A model generated the notes under the pieces. That model was not told where the DNA came from, made no database searches, and was given only the letters and a program-made list of their open reading frames with translations. Positions 36,626-45,521 of a stretch of DNA of 64,000 nt are shown in pieces. The stretch lies in contig CAKZRR010000017.1 of NCBI GenBank assembly GCA_937146805.1, positions 62,001 through 126,000 of the forward strand. The letters are read 5' to 3'. The DNA is from an uncultured Owenweeksia sp. GTDB taxonomy: Bacteria; Bacteroidota; Bacteroidia; Flavobacteriales; Schleiferiaceae. Numbering within the stretch: position 1 is the stretch's first letter; each line of letters begins with the position of its first letter. The position numbers were made by a program, and so were the translations under genes.

Positions 36626-37148
36626 AGACAAAAACATAATCAGCGCCCTGTACGATGACGATGACGTACTACTAAGGGGTATTAAGGATGTTAGAGATAA
36701 GGGCTTTGATGTTACCGAAGTGTACTCACCTTTTCCTATCCACGGTTTAGATCCAGTTATGGGTTTAGAGCGAACAAGAATTTCGATGGCAGCCTTTTTA
36801 TACGGTTGTTTAGGATTGGCCACGGCTATATCACTTACCTACGGTATGATGGTAGTAGACTGGAGCATGAATATTGGCGGTAAACCTAGCTTTAGCTGGG
36901 GCGAAAACATGCCAGCCTTTGTGCCCATTATGTTTGAACTTACCGTGTTTTTTGCGGCTCACCTTATGGTGTGGACGTATTTTGTACGTAATGGTTTGTA
37001 TCCAGGGCGTAAAGCACAAAATCCAGACCCAAGAACTACAGACGATAAGTTTTTAATGGAAGTAGATTTGGGACATGGAGATAAGGATCAATTGATGAGC
37101 TTGTTGAAAGATACAGGTGCCATTGAGATTAATGAAAATAGTAAATAA
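36615..37148 (+). CDS. actD: Alternative complex III subunit ActD (DUF3341)
   Basis: 177 residues. A cytoplasmic N-terminal DUF3341 domain (DVTEVYSPFPIHGLDPVMGL, about 28-50) is followed by two transmembrane helices (about 58-82 and 98-122), a typical ActD layout. It is a structural subunit without cofactors. The start overlaps the actC end by 11 bp. Confidence 0.94.
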   Translation: MATKDKNIISALYDDDDVLLRGIKDVRDKGFDVTEVYSPFPIHGLDPVMGLERTRISMAAFLYGCLGLATAISLTYGMMVVDWSMNIGGKPSFSWGENMPAFVPIMFELTVFFAAHLMVWTYFVRNGLYPGRKAQNPDPRTTDDKFLMEVDLGHGDKDQLMSLLKDTGAIEINENSK

Positions 37149-37157
37149 GAAACTCTG

Positions 37158-37826
37158 ATGCTAAAAAGAAGTTTTTTACATATTGCTTTTGCCGCCTTAG
37201 GAAGTGCTTTAGTACTTACTTCGTGCCACGATGAAAGTACGTTTAGAGGGTGGGAGTATATGCCAGACATGTACCGTGGCCCGGCCGTGGAAACCTATCA
37301 AAACCTTTCGAAAGATGGGAGTAGCGATAGTATTTCGGCTATGCTTCCTGTTGAGGGAACCATTCCTCGTGGTTTTATGACCTACCAAGAGTTTGATCCT
37401 GGTCAATCAGGTTTAGATTCAGCTAGAGCCGTATTAACCTTGCCGGCTAATATTATGGCCAATGCCGAAACAATGGAGGAATCTAAAGAATTGTACCGTA
37501 TTTTTTGTGGCCATTGCCATGGAGATAAAGGAGACGGGCAAGGTGTTTTGGTTAAAAACGAAAAGTTTTTGGGTGTACCTAACTATGCGGATAGAGATAT
37601 CAATTTAGGCTCTATTTTTCACGTAGTAACTTACGGAAAAGGAGTAATGGGATCACATGCGGCTCAGTTAACTCCGGAAGAGCGCTATAAGGTAGCTTTG
37701 TACGTAATGCAATTGCGTAAAGAGCTAACGGGCGAAACGGAAGAAGAGGTTGTAGAAGCAGAAGAAGCAACTACAGAGGCAGCCAGCGATTCTACGGCAG
37801 TATTGACAGAAACAGAACAAGGATAA
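37158..37826 (+). CDS. actE: Alternative complex III subunit ActE, monoheme cytochrome c lipoprotein
   Basis: 222 residues. Lipoprotein signal with lipobox VLTSC (Cys23), then an N-terminal ActE-type segment (DMYRGPAVETYQ). A cytochrome c domain has CGHCHGDKGDG near residue 115 and a Met ligand in GVMGSHAAQL. The C-terminus is an acidic, Glu/Ala/Thr-rich tail (about 195-222), probably flexible. It is the membrane-tethered electron carrier that passes electrons to the oxidase. Confidence 0.93.
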   Translation: MLKRSFLHIAFAALGSALVLTSCHDESTFRGWEYMPDMYRGPAVETYQNLSKDGSSDSISAMLPVEGTIPRGFMTYQEFDPGQSGLDSARAVLTLPANIMANAETMEESKELYRIFCGHCHGDKGDGQGVLVKNEKFLGVPNYADRDINLGSIFHVVTYGKGVMGSHAAQLTPEERYKVALYVMQLRKELTGETEEEVVEAEEATTEAASDSTAVLTETEQG

Positions 37827-37847
37827 ATTCTAAATTAGAAAGAAAAG

Positions 37848-39284
37848 ATGTTTGAATTTACCGGAAAATTAAAGAACCTTTCCATCATTTTAATGCTAAT
37901 CGGGGTAATCTCGGTAGCAGGAAGCTTTATGTTTAATGGTGGCGGTCATCACGAAGAAGGCGGACACGGAGAGGAAGCACATACCGAGCATGCCAAAGAA
38001 GGGCATCACGAGGAAACAGGACATGATGAGGCACACGCTAGTCACGATCCTAATGCACATTACTACGAAACGCCTATTGAGCGTGATTACCACAAAACCT
38101 CTTCAAGAGCAACGCCAGATAATAACCACTTTGATGTTACCAATGGTGCCAGTACTTTAACAGATGAGCAAATTCATCACCAAATAGGAAATAAGCCTTG
38201 GGCCAATCTTTTGGTAAATACCTTTTTCTTTTTAGCGATTGGTTTAGGAGCTATGTTTTTTATGGCGGTACAATATGCTGCTCAGGCAGGATGGACGGTT
38301 GTAGTTTTAAGAGTAATGGAAGCCATGGCCAGTTTTATGTGGGTGCCAATGATAGTAATGCTGATACTTATTGTTACAGGCATGGGGCATGTAGGCGGTA
38401 ATCACTTATGGCACTGGATGGCAGAAGGAATTATGGATCCTACCAGCCCACATTACGATTCTATTATTGCTGGTAAAGAAGGCTACTTGAATAATCCTTT
38501 TTACCTAGGAAGAACAGTTGTATATTTTATTGGCTGGGTAGGCGCTGCGTTTATGTTGCGTAAGATGAGTATTGGTATGGAAACTACCAACGATACGGCT
38601 GCACAGTGGAAAAAGATGCGTAATTTCTCAGCAGGCTTCTTAGTATTCTTTGCAGTTACATCATCTATGATGGCTTGGGATTATATCATGAGCATTGATA
38701 CGCACTGGTTTAGTACTTTATTTGGCTGGTACATATTTGCGGGTATGTTTGTAACCGCACTTACAGTGCTTACACTTATCGTTTTATACTTAAAAAACAA
38801 AGGCTATATGCCAGAGGTTAATCATAGCCACATTCAGGATTTAGGGAAATTTATGTTTGCCTTTTCAGTATTCTGGACGTACTTATGGTTTTCGCAGTTT
38901 ATGCTTATTTGGTATTCCAATATCCCCGAAGAGGTAACCTATTATATGGCGCGCTGGGGAGAGTACAAAGGTTTGTTCTTAACCATGGTGGCGTTAAATT
39001 TTGTGTTCCCTATTTTAATTTTAATGAGCCGTGATAGCAAACGTAACTACGGATTTTTGATTACTGCAGGAGCCATTATGTTGATAGGACACTGGTTGGA
39101 CGTGTTTATTTTGATTACACCAGGTTCAGTAGGTGGTCAATGGAGCATTGGTTTAACGCACATAGGAACGTTCTTAGGATTTGCTGGCTTGTTTATTTTC
39201 GTGGTGTTTAAGGCCTTGGCCAAGGCACCATTGATGCCCACCAAGCACCCCATGTACGTGGAGAGTAAACATCATCATATTTAA
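37848..39284 (+). CDS. actF: Alternative complex III subunit ActF
   Basis: 478 residues, about ten transmembrane helices, related to ActC/NrfD. The N-terminal loop after the first helix is strikingly His-rich (about 30-70, HHEEGGHGEEAH and GHHEETGHDEAH), a possible metal-binding stretch. Core segments include MRNFSAGFLVFFAVTSSMMAWDYIMS and FWTYLWFSQFMLIWY. It completes ActA-F; the quinol:cytochrome c oxidoreductase works at the inner membrane. Confidence 0.93.
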   Translation: MFEFTGKLKNLSIILMLIGVISVAGSFMFNGGGHHEEGGHGEEAHTEHAKEGHHEETGHDEAHASHDPNAHYYETPIERDYHKTSSRATPDNNHFDVTNGASTLTDEQIHHQIGNKPWANLLVNTFFFLAIGLGAMFFMAVQYAAQAGWTVVVLRVMEAMASFMWVPMIVMLILIVTGMGHVGGNHLWHWMAEGIMDPTSPHYDSIIAGKEGYLNNPFYLGRTVVYFIGWVGAAFMLRKMSIGMETTNDTAAQWKKMRNFSAGFLVFFAVTSSMMAWDYIMSIDTHWFSTLFGWYIFAGMFVTALTVLTLIVLYLKNKGYMPEVNHSHIQDLGKFMFAFSVFWTYLWFSQFMLIWYSNIPEEVTYYMARWGEYKGLFLTMVALNFVFPILILMSRDSKRNYGFLITAGAIMLIGHWLDVFILITPGSVGGQWSIGLTHIGTFLGFAGLFIFVVFKALAKAPLMPTKHPMYVESKHHHI

Positions 39285-39308
39285 AATTTTAAAGAGAGCT
39301 ATTAAAGA

Positions 39309-40343
39309 ATGGAAACTGTTCTAAAAATTGTCATTGGAATATTAGGTGTGGTTGCTGTTTGGCAAGCAATCCGTGTATTCGAAATTTCGGCTAAAATTAA
39401 AGGTAGTGATACCGACCAAGATGTAAATGATAAAGACAATAAGACGCAGGGCTTTTTGTTGGCTTTGTTTGTTGTTGGATTGATTGGTAGCTTCTTTTGG
39501 ATGGTATCAGCGTATGCACCAATGGAATTGCCTAAATCGGCATCAGTACACGGTGAGGATATTGATAATCTTTGGGATATCTCCATGGGTCTAATCATTA
39601 TCGTATTTCTAATTACACAGCCTTTATTATTTGGATTTGGTTATTGGTTTAGAGGAAAAAAGGGTAGAAAAGCCGTTTTTTTAGAGCACGATAATAAACT
39701 AGAATTTATTTGGACGGTAGTGCCAGCTTTAGTTTTAGCGGTATTAATTATTTATGGTTTAACCACTTGGAGTGAGGTAATGAATCCATCGAAGGATGGA
39801 GAAGAACCCATGGTTGTAGAGATTTACTCTAAGCAATTTGGTTGGACAGCACGCTATGCCGGTGCTGATAATACTCTAGGTTATGCCAACGTACAAAAAA
39901 TTGAAGGTGCCAACGTATTGGGTGTGGATTCAACCGATAAGTTTTCGGCCGATGATGTGGTGGTTACGGAATTGCACTTACCAGTAGGTAAGCCAGTTTT
40001 ATTAAAGTTTAGAAGTCAGGATGTTATTCACTCGGCTTACTTACCGCATTTTAGAGTACAGATGAACTGTGTGCCAGGCACGCCTACGCACTTTCAGTTT
40101 GTACCCAGTGTAACTACCGCTGACATGCGTTTAGACGAGCATGTAATTACCAAAACAAACAACATCAACGAAATTAGAAAGGCCAAAGGAGATGATCCTT
40201 ATGAGTTTGATTACTTGTTGCTTTGCAACAAAATTTGTGGGTCGGCACACTATAACATGCAGTTAAAAGTGGTTGTTGAAACACAAGAGGAGTATGATAA
40301 CTGGATGAAGGACCAAAGGGCATTTGCCACATTGACCAAGTAA
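39309..40343 (+). CDS. coxB: Cytochrome c oxidase subunit II
   Basis: 344 residues. Three N-terminal transmembrane helices (about 1-20, 50-70, 90-112) precede the cupredoxin domain; the extra helix is usual in Bacteroidota. The CuA site is complete: the upstream His in RSQDVIHSAYLPHF and CNKICGSAHYNM near the C-terminus. It takes electrons from cytochrome c/ActE and passes them to heme a in CoxA. It follows actF by 24 bp in the same operon. Confidence 0.95.
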   Translation: METVLKIVIGILGVVAVWQAIRVFEISAKIKGSDTDQDVNDKDNKTQGFLLALFVVGLIGSFFWMVSAYAPMELPKSASVHGEDIDNLWDISMGLIIIVFLITQPLLFGFGYWFRGKKGRKAVFLEHDNKLEFIWTVVPALVLAVLIIYGLTTWSEVMNPSKDGEEPMVVEIYSKQFGWTARYAGADNTLGYANVQKIEGANVLGVDSTDKFSADDVVVTELHLPVGKPVLLKFRSQDVIHSAYLPHFRVQMNCVPGTPTHFQFVPSVTTADMRLDEHVITKTNNINEIRKAKGDDPYEFDYLLLCNKICGSAHYNMQLKVVVETQEEYDNWMKDQRAFATLTK

Positions 40344-40377
40344 ATAGAGCATTAAAAAGAAAGAATTTAAAGAGGAT

Positions 40378-42159
40378 ATGGCTGCAGAAGATTCACACGA
40401 AGACGGGCATCACCATCACGAAGAAACATTTATTTCTAAGTACGTTTTTAGCTTAGATCATAAAATGATTTCTAAGCAATTTCTGGTAACAGGAATGATA
40501 ATGGGGATTATTGGAGTTAGTATGTCACTACTGTTTCGTTTGCAGTTGGCATGGCCCGAAAAGGAATGGCCCATTTTTGAAGCTCTTTTAGGTAAATGGG
40601 GAGTTGATGGTGTAATGAGTCCTGAGATGTACTTAGCCTTAGTTACTATTCACGGTACTATTATGGTGTTTTTTGTGCTTACCGCTGGTTTAAGTGGTAC
40701 GTTCTCCAACCTTTTAATTCCGCTACAAATTGGAGCAAGAGATATGGCTTCAGGCTTTATCAACATGCTTTCATACTGGTTTTTCTTTGCTAGTAGTGTA
40801 GTAATGATAATGTCTCTTTTTGTAGAGAGTGGACCTGCTTCGGCCGGTTGGACTATTTACCCACCTTTAAGTGCTTTGCCTCAAGCAATGCCAGGTTCAG
40901 GTATGGGTATGACACTTTGGTTGGTTAGTATGAGTTTGTTTATTGTTTCGTCACTATTAGGGGCGCTAAACTATATTGTAACGGTATTAAACCTGCGTAC
41001 CAAGGGTATGTCAATGACCCGTTTACCTTTAACCATTTGGGCATTTTTTGTAACCGCTATTTTAGGGGTTCTTTCTTTTCCAGTGTTGTTCTCGGCAGCG
41101 TTATTATTGATTTTCGATCGTAGTTTTGGTACTAGTTTTTATTTGTCAGATATTATGGTGTCAGGCGAGTTACTTTCCAACGCAGGTGGTAGCCCCATTT
41201 TATTTCAGCATTTATTTTGGTTTTTAGGTCACCCTGAGGTTTACATTATTCTTTTACCAGCTTTAGGTATTACCTCCGAGGTAATATCCACTAATGCCCG
41301 TAAGCCTATTTTTGGTTACCGTGCCATGGTTGGATCTATTTTGGCCATTGCATTCCTCTCCTTTATTGTTTGGGGTCACCACATGTTTATTACAGGTATG
41401 AACCCATTCCTAGGATCGGTGTTTACGTTTACTACCCTGCTTATTGCAATTCCTTCGGCTGTTAAGGCCTTTAACTATATCACCACTTTATGGAAAGGTA
41501 ACTTGCGTTTAACGCCTGCTATGCTTTTCTCTATCGGATTGGTGTCAACCTTTATTACAGGTGGTTTAACGGGACTTATTTTAGGGGATTCAGCTTTGGA
41601 TATTAACGTGCACGATACCTACTTTGTGGTAGCGCATTTCCATATTGTAATGGGCTTATCTGCCATTTTTGGAATGTTTGCGGGAGTGTACCATTGGTTC
41701 CCCAAAATGTACGGCCGTAGAATGTTTAAAGGATTGGGCTATGCACACTTTTGGCTAACGTTTGTTTGTGCTTACGGTGTTTTCTTCCCAATGCACTTTA
41801 TGGGTATGGCTGGTTTACCTCGTAGGTATTACACCAATACCTCTTTCCCAATGTTTGATGACTTAGCAGATATTAACGTGTTGATTAGTGTATTTGCCAT
41901 TGTAGGGGGTATTGCTCAGTTGATTTTCTTATTCAACTTTTTCTACAGCGCAGTTCGTGGTCAAAAATCTACTAGAAACCCTTGGCGTTCTAACACTATG
42001 GAGTGGACTACTCCAGTAGAACATATTCATGGTAACTGGCCAGGAGAAATTCCTGAGGTGCACCGTTGGGCTTATGACTACAGTAAGCCGGGAGCAGATG
42101 ATGATTTTATCTCACAAATTGAGCCTTTAAAGGAAGGCGAGGTAGAGACGGGACATTAA
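40378..42159 (+). CDS. coxA: Cytochrome c oxidase subunit I
   Basis: 593 residues, about twelve transmembrane helices. The A-type heme-copper signature is complete: an N-terminal heme His (TIHGTIMVFFVLT), the CuB/Tyr segment FWFLGHPEVYIILLP, the His-His pair in WGHHMFITGM, and VAHFHIVMG for the last heme ligands. It reduces oxygen and pumps protons. No subunit III gene follows; the operon stops here and the next DNA is the cassette-like insert. Confidence 0.97.
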   Translation: MAAEDSHEDGHHHHEETFISKYVFSLDHKMISKQFLVTGMIMGIIGVSMSLLFRLQLAWPEKEWPIFEALLGKWGVDGVMSPEMYLALVTIHGTIMVFFVLTAGLSGTFSNLLIPLQIGARDMASGFINMLSYWFFFASSVVMIMSLFVESGPASAGWTIYPPLSALPQAMPGSGMGMTLWLVSMSLFIVSSLLGALNYIVTVLNLRTKGMSMTRLPLTIWAFFVTAILGVLSFPVLFSAALLLIFDRSFGTSFYLSDIMVSGELLSNAGGSPILFQHLFWFLGHPEVYIILLPALGITSEVISTNARKPIFGYRAMVGSILAIAFLSFIVWGHHMFITGMNPFLGSVFTFTTLLIAIPSAVKAFNYITTLWKGNLRLTPAMLFSIGLVSTFITGGLTGLILGDSALDINVHDTYFVVAHFHIVMGLSAIFGMFAGVYHWFPKMYGRRMFKGLGYAHFWLTFVCAYGVFFPMHFMGMAGLPRRYYTNTSFPMFDDLADINVLISVFAIVGGIAQLIFLFNFFYSAVRGQKSTRNPWRSNTMEWTTPVEHIHGNWPGEIPEVHRWAYDYSKPGADDDFISQIEPLKEGEVETGH

Positions 42160-42197
42160 TAATGTTCTAGGAAAAAATTTGATCCCCTGTTTACTGT

Positions 42198-42879
42198 AAT
42201 GTTACCCACCATGATTGCAAAATGAAGTACATCTTATTTGTAATCTTGCTTTTTCCAGTATCTGAATCCAATGCGCCATATTCGTTAGTCAACGATTGTT
42301 TGGATATTTTTATTAAACTGGACTCAGCAACAGCCAAATACAAACGGACTGTACAAACTGAAACAGACAGGCAACAATTGGTCAAGGAAATCAAAGAATA
42401 TGTGGACCAGCTGGTTATGTATTCAATGAATCGACTTAACAATCACACCAAAAGTGAAGATACTCTGATACAACAAGTAGCTAAGGATTTAATAGGTGTC
42501 CTTTCCAACATGGTGCGAATCAACTACCAATATTTGAAATTTGTAACGAACACCGCATCATCGAATAAAGGACTTAAGAAGCAAGGACAGGAAACTCTGA
42601 ACATCTTAGAGCAAGAGAGTCGGAAATTCATTGACATTTCAACTGGAATTTGCATGACAACTGTCAACCCAAATCAGAAAACCCTGAATCAACTACAGCA
42701 TTTGTGGCTAACAAAAGAACAGCGGGACAACTTGACCACTAAAATGAGCAATGCTTTTACCGGCCTTGACAACCAGAACAAAGCGGAAAGTACCAACTAC
42801 GAAAAATCAACGGCCATTTTGTATCATTTCCTGAACTTGAAATCTGAGTTTTTGGAGAATGAATAAGGTGGGTAACATT
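42198..42879. mobile_element. Cassette-like segment bounded by 13-bp perfect inverted repeat
   Basis: AATGTTACCCACC (42198-42210) and its exact reverse complement (42867-42879) frame one gene with almost no extra DNA; the right copy starts directly after the stop codon. No transposase is inside and no clear target-site duplication is seen. It could be a passively moved gene cassette or MITE-like unit, or a hairpin placed by chance at both ends. Confidence 0.45.
42222..42866 (+). CDS. Hypothetical secreted or membrane-anchored helical protein
   Basis: 214 residues, family not recognised. A short hydrophobic N-terminus (MKYILFVILLFPVSESNAP) looks like a signal peptide. The rest is mainly amphipathic helix (KRTVQTETDRQQLVKEIKEY, RKFIDISTGICMTTVNPNQ) with many Gln, Asn, Lys and Thr. 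The base and codon use differs from the flanking cox genes, with more CAA/CAG and ACT/ACC. It fills the 13-bp inverted repeat unit almost exactly, so it is probably accessory cargo. Nothing suggests a role in respiration in spite of the position after coxA. Confidence 0.6.
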   Translation: MKYILFVILLFPVSESNAPYSLVNDCLDIFIKLDSATAKYKRTVQTETDRQQLVKEIKEYVDQLVMYSMNRLNNHTKSEDTLIQQVAKDLIGVLSNMVRINYQYLKFVTNTASSNKGLKKQGQETLNILEQESRKFIDISTGICMTTVNPNQKTLNQLQHLWLTKEQRDNLTTKMSNAFTGLDNQNKAESTNYEKSTAILYHFLNLKSEFLENE

Positions 42880-43230
42880 TGCTATGAATGAATGGGGTTT
42901 TATCGGTCAGGATATTTTCGTGAGGATTGGAGAGTCTGCCACTATTTATAAATTTAAACAAACGTGTGGCTATGTGCGAGACGAGAGGTTAGAGCTTTCT
43001 AACCCCCACTCATCATAGCTTGGCGTAAGCAGTGTTTTTTATGTCCTTTAATTACGGTTCAATTGTGACTATTTGTTTCAGGTTTTATAGGAGTTTTTAG
43101 ATACCGCGCTCTATAATGTTAGCTGTTAAGTAGCAGTTTCCTAAAAGCGTAGAAAAGTGGCTGTTTTGGTGCTTACCCAGACAAAGGATCTAGCCTTGGC
43201 TTTGTTTCCAAGTTATTATGATAGGTTATG
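42880..43230. other. Non-coding stretch after the cassette-like unit
   Basis: About 350 bp with no credible gene. It holds the imperfect hairpin at 42962-43026; the remainder shows nothing I can name. It ends at the strong terminator at 43231-43276. Confidence 0.6.
42962..43026. repeat. Long imperfect hairpin in intergenic DNA
   Basis: Nested stems: ACG/CGT (42962-42964, 43024-43026), GCTATG/CATAGC (42969-42974, 43014-43019) and GGTTAGA/TCTAACC (42987-42993, 42998-43004) with loop GCTT. The arms carry unequal internal loops, somewhat like a folded recombination site, but no attC core boxes were found. Confidence 0.5.
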
Positions 43231-43276
43231 AATCAAAAAGCCGGCAGGAATAATTATTCCCGCCGGCTTTTTGATT
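43231..43276. terminator. Bidirectional terminator
   Basis: A nearly perfect 46-bp palindrome: AATCAAAAAGCCGGC pairs with GCCGGCTTTTTGATT (43231-43245, 43262-43276) around a palindromic centre. A and T runs on both sides make it work for the + strand cox/cassette transcript and the - strand T9SS gene. Confidence 0.92.
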
Positions 43277-43292
43277 TTTAAGGGTCTCTGGA

Positions 43293-45341
43293 TTATCTCA
43301 CCACAAGGCGATGTGATTCGTTTACGTTTTGTGATTTCACGTGTACCAGGTAGGTTCCTTTACTCCATTTGCTGGTGTTTAAGTTTACCATACGGGTTGT
43401 TTTGCTAGAGATCATTTCCTCATAAACTACCTTTCCAGTAACATCTACTATTTCAATGCTTACATTACCTTTTGCATCCTCAAAAGAGATGTTGGTTAAA
43501 CCTGCTTCTACAGGATTAGGGTAAATACGTACTTTGGCATCTGGCCCCAAAAGTTCTTCTGTAATAGAAACCAAATTACCAACCCAAAAGCCATTCGCAA
43601 TGGCCTGATTAATGGTAGTAGAACTGCCGTTATCTATAGAGCCATCCTCTTTGATTAACATTCCAACTACATGCATTTTGCTAACATCCCAACTAGGGTC
43701 AATTGTAAAGTTAAAATTAAACGTAAAGCGATCGTTGGCGTTTACGGTTGCCGGAAAAACGTTTGCTTGCCCTTCAAAACTTGGGCTAATGGCGCGCGCC
43801 ACATGGTTATATACGCTCATATTAGCAGGTACAGGGTTGGGTAAACTTGACCAATCTATGTTGTCAGGCCCTACAAGTGGGCCTCCAGTATTGTAATAAT
43901 TTACTTGAGCGTAACCAGAGGCTGTTCCAGTTACACTATCTTCAATTAGCACACAGGCTACCTTCCAATTATCGTTGGCGGGAGCCTGAAAGTCCACAAC
44001 GAGAGCTACTTCTACTAAGTCGCGGCTGGCATCGTATTGAGCACCATTATATAACAGAGCCGTTGGAGCCTCAGCTAGGTCGGTATGTATCTCGGCCCAT
44101 ATAGCACTTGGATCAAGATCAGCACCACGATCAACTAAGGCACTTGGGTAACCGGATATTTTGGTTCCGATTCCTGCGTCATATACGCTGTTTACCATTG
44201 GGTCTCCATTGTGTACGGCAATACCTTGGGCAAACCCGTGGTAATCTCTATCTAAAAATTGCAGGGCAACCGTACCTCTTGGGCACCAGCCGCACCAAGT
44301 ACCTGTGGCTTCTTCTACAATTACTAGTTTCCCTGGGGCTGGAACTAGAGGCTTAAAGTTTACGGTTTTCGTATCATCAGTGGGGTCATCATCAGCGTTG
44401 CTTCCATTTACATTAGATATAGTCGCGGAAACGGATGTGCTAGCGGCCGAAATAAGGACACCAGGAGTCAACTCTACCGCATAAGTAGCAAGGCTAGCAA
44501 GATTTAAGTTGAATACCGTTTGGGTTATTTGATTTCCGTTGTAATCCAAAGTTAAGTCAAAAGAGTTGATAGTTTGTGATCCTAAGTTACGCACCATTAC
44601 GGATGGAATTGAAGTTTTTCCATCAAGAGCAACTCCCGGAAAATCGATTCTGTAAACTGCCCCATTCTTACTAGGAAGTGTATATGGTGTATGCGTAAAG
44701 CTTACATCATCAATCCAAAACTCAGACTGATTATTACTGCTAGGTATTGAATTGTTGGTAGGGTAAATGTCCAAAGAAGCAATTTGATTCTCATCATTTT
44801 GAAATTCGCCCTGTGATACACCGTCTAAAAACACTTCCCAAATATTGGTGTTTAAATTAACAACTAGCTTAAAAGCAACCCAGCCATTAGCTGTAAAAGG
44901 GGTATTTACTACTTCGTTTCCTTGGTAGGCCACTTGCATGGTGCCGTCTTGAAAAAAGTTCACGTCTAAAGCCCAAGTGGTTCCAGGTGTCGTTTCGGCT
45001 TGAAAGTTAAAATAAGCCGCTTTATTGGTGGTGACAAAAATGGATTGCTCAAACTCAAATAAACCTGTGTTATGGGCAGCACCAAACTCAAGAACCACAT
45101 CTTGAGGGCCGCCATTGGCCGCTGTGGAGGCAAAGTAGATAGAGTTGGCGCCACTCTGTGCTTGGGCAGTATTTATTTGAGCATCTTCCGTAGTGCCGGG
45201 AGATCCATTCCAAGTAGTCCAGTTGGCATCTTTAACACCAATATAATCTCCAGCATTTAAGCCGTCAAAGTTTGTAGAATATTGGGCTTGTGATAAACCT
45301 CCAGCTAGTAGTGCCAGAGCCAATAAGTAGCTTTTTTTCAT
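43293..45341 (-). CDS. Large Omp28-type protein with T9SS sorting domain
   Basis: 682 residues. Signal peptide (1-19), then a beta-sandwich lectin/LamG-like region (about 20-215) and a CARDB-like strand region (about 225-330). A thioredoxin-like Omp28 domain begins VIVEEATGTWCGWCPRG near residue 345. A T9SS type A domain closes the protein (VRIYPNPVEAGLTN, KWSKGTYLVHV). The CGWC pair is placed like the active site of thioredoxins. It should be exported via SprA to the cell surface. It is a paralogue of the 51266-53332 protein. Confidence 0.85.
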   Translation of the reverse strand: MKKSYLLALALLAGGLSQAQYSTNFDGLNAGDYIGVKDANWTTWNGSPGTTEDAQINTAQAQSGANSIYFASTAANGGPQDVVLEFGAAHNTGLFEFEQSIFVTTNKAAYFNFQAETTPGTTWALDVNFFQDGTMQVAYQGNEVVNTPFTANGWVAFKLVVNLNTNIWEVFLDGVSQGEFQNDENQIASLDIYPTNNSIPSSNNQSEFWIDDVSFTHTPYTLPSKNGAVYRIDFPGVALDGKTSIPSVMVRNLGSQTINSFDLTLDYNGNQITQTVFNLNLASLATYAVELTPGVLISAASTSVSATISNVNGSNADDDPTDDTKTVNFKPLVPAPGKLVIVEEATGTWCGWCPRGTVALQFLDRDYHGFAQGIAVHNGDPMVNSVYDAGIGTKISGYPSALVDRGADLDPSAIWAEIHTDLAEAPTALLYNGAQYDASRDLVEVALVVDFQAPANDNWKVACVLIEDSVTGTASGYAQVNYYNTGGPLVGPDNIDWSSLPNPVPANMSVYNHVARAISPSFEGQANVFPATVNANDRFTFNFNFTIDPSWDVSKMHVVGMLIKEDGSIDNGSSTTINQAIANGFWVGNLVSITEELLGPDAKVRIYPNPVEAGLTNISFEDAKGNVSIEIVDVTGKVVYEEMISSKTTRMVNLNTSKWSKGTYLVHVKSQNVNESHRLVVR

Positions 45342-45497
45342 CGAATGAAATTTTGATTAGAATTTTAGGGAATGGCTAAGCTAATAAAAATGAAGTATAA
45401 CTTGGGTCAATCAGACTACGGCAATAGGTTAGTGTTGGTTTTAATAAGTAGCCAAAAAACAACCACTGCTAAGGTATTTAAAGCAGGGTGAAGCATG

Positions 45498-45505
45498 TAT
45501 CTTTG
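45498..45505 (+). promoter_or_regulatory. Promoter -7 box of ruvB
   Basis: TATCTTTG fits TAnnTTTG exactly and lies 16 bp before the ATG at 45522. It overlaps an earlier in-frame ATG (45495), which is therefore unlikely to be the start. Confidence 0.55.
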
Positions 45506-45521
45506 TACAAAACAGAAAACC

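Noticed and set aside
42198-43030. Integron attC site
   Set aside because: The inverted repeats and the hairpin lack the GTTRRRY and RYYYAAC core boxes, and no integrase is present in the window.
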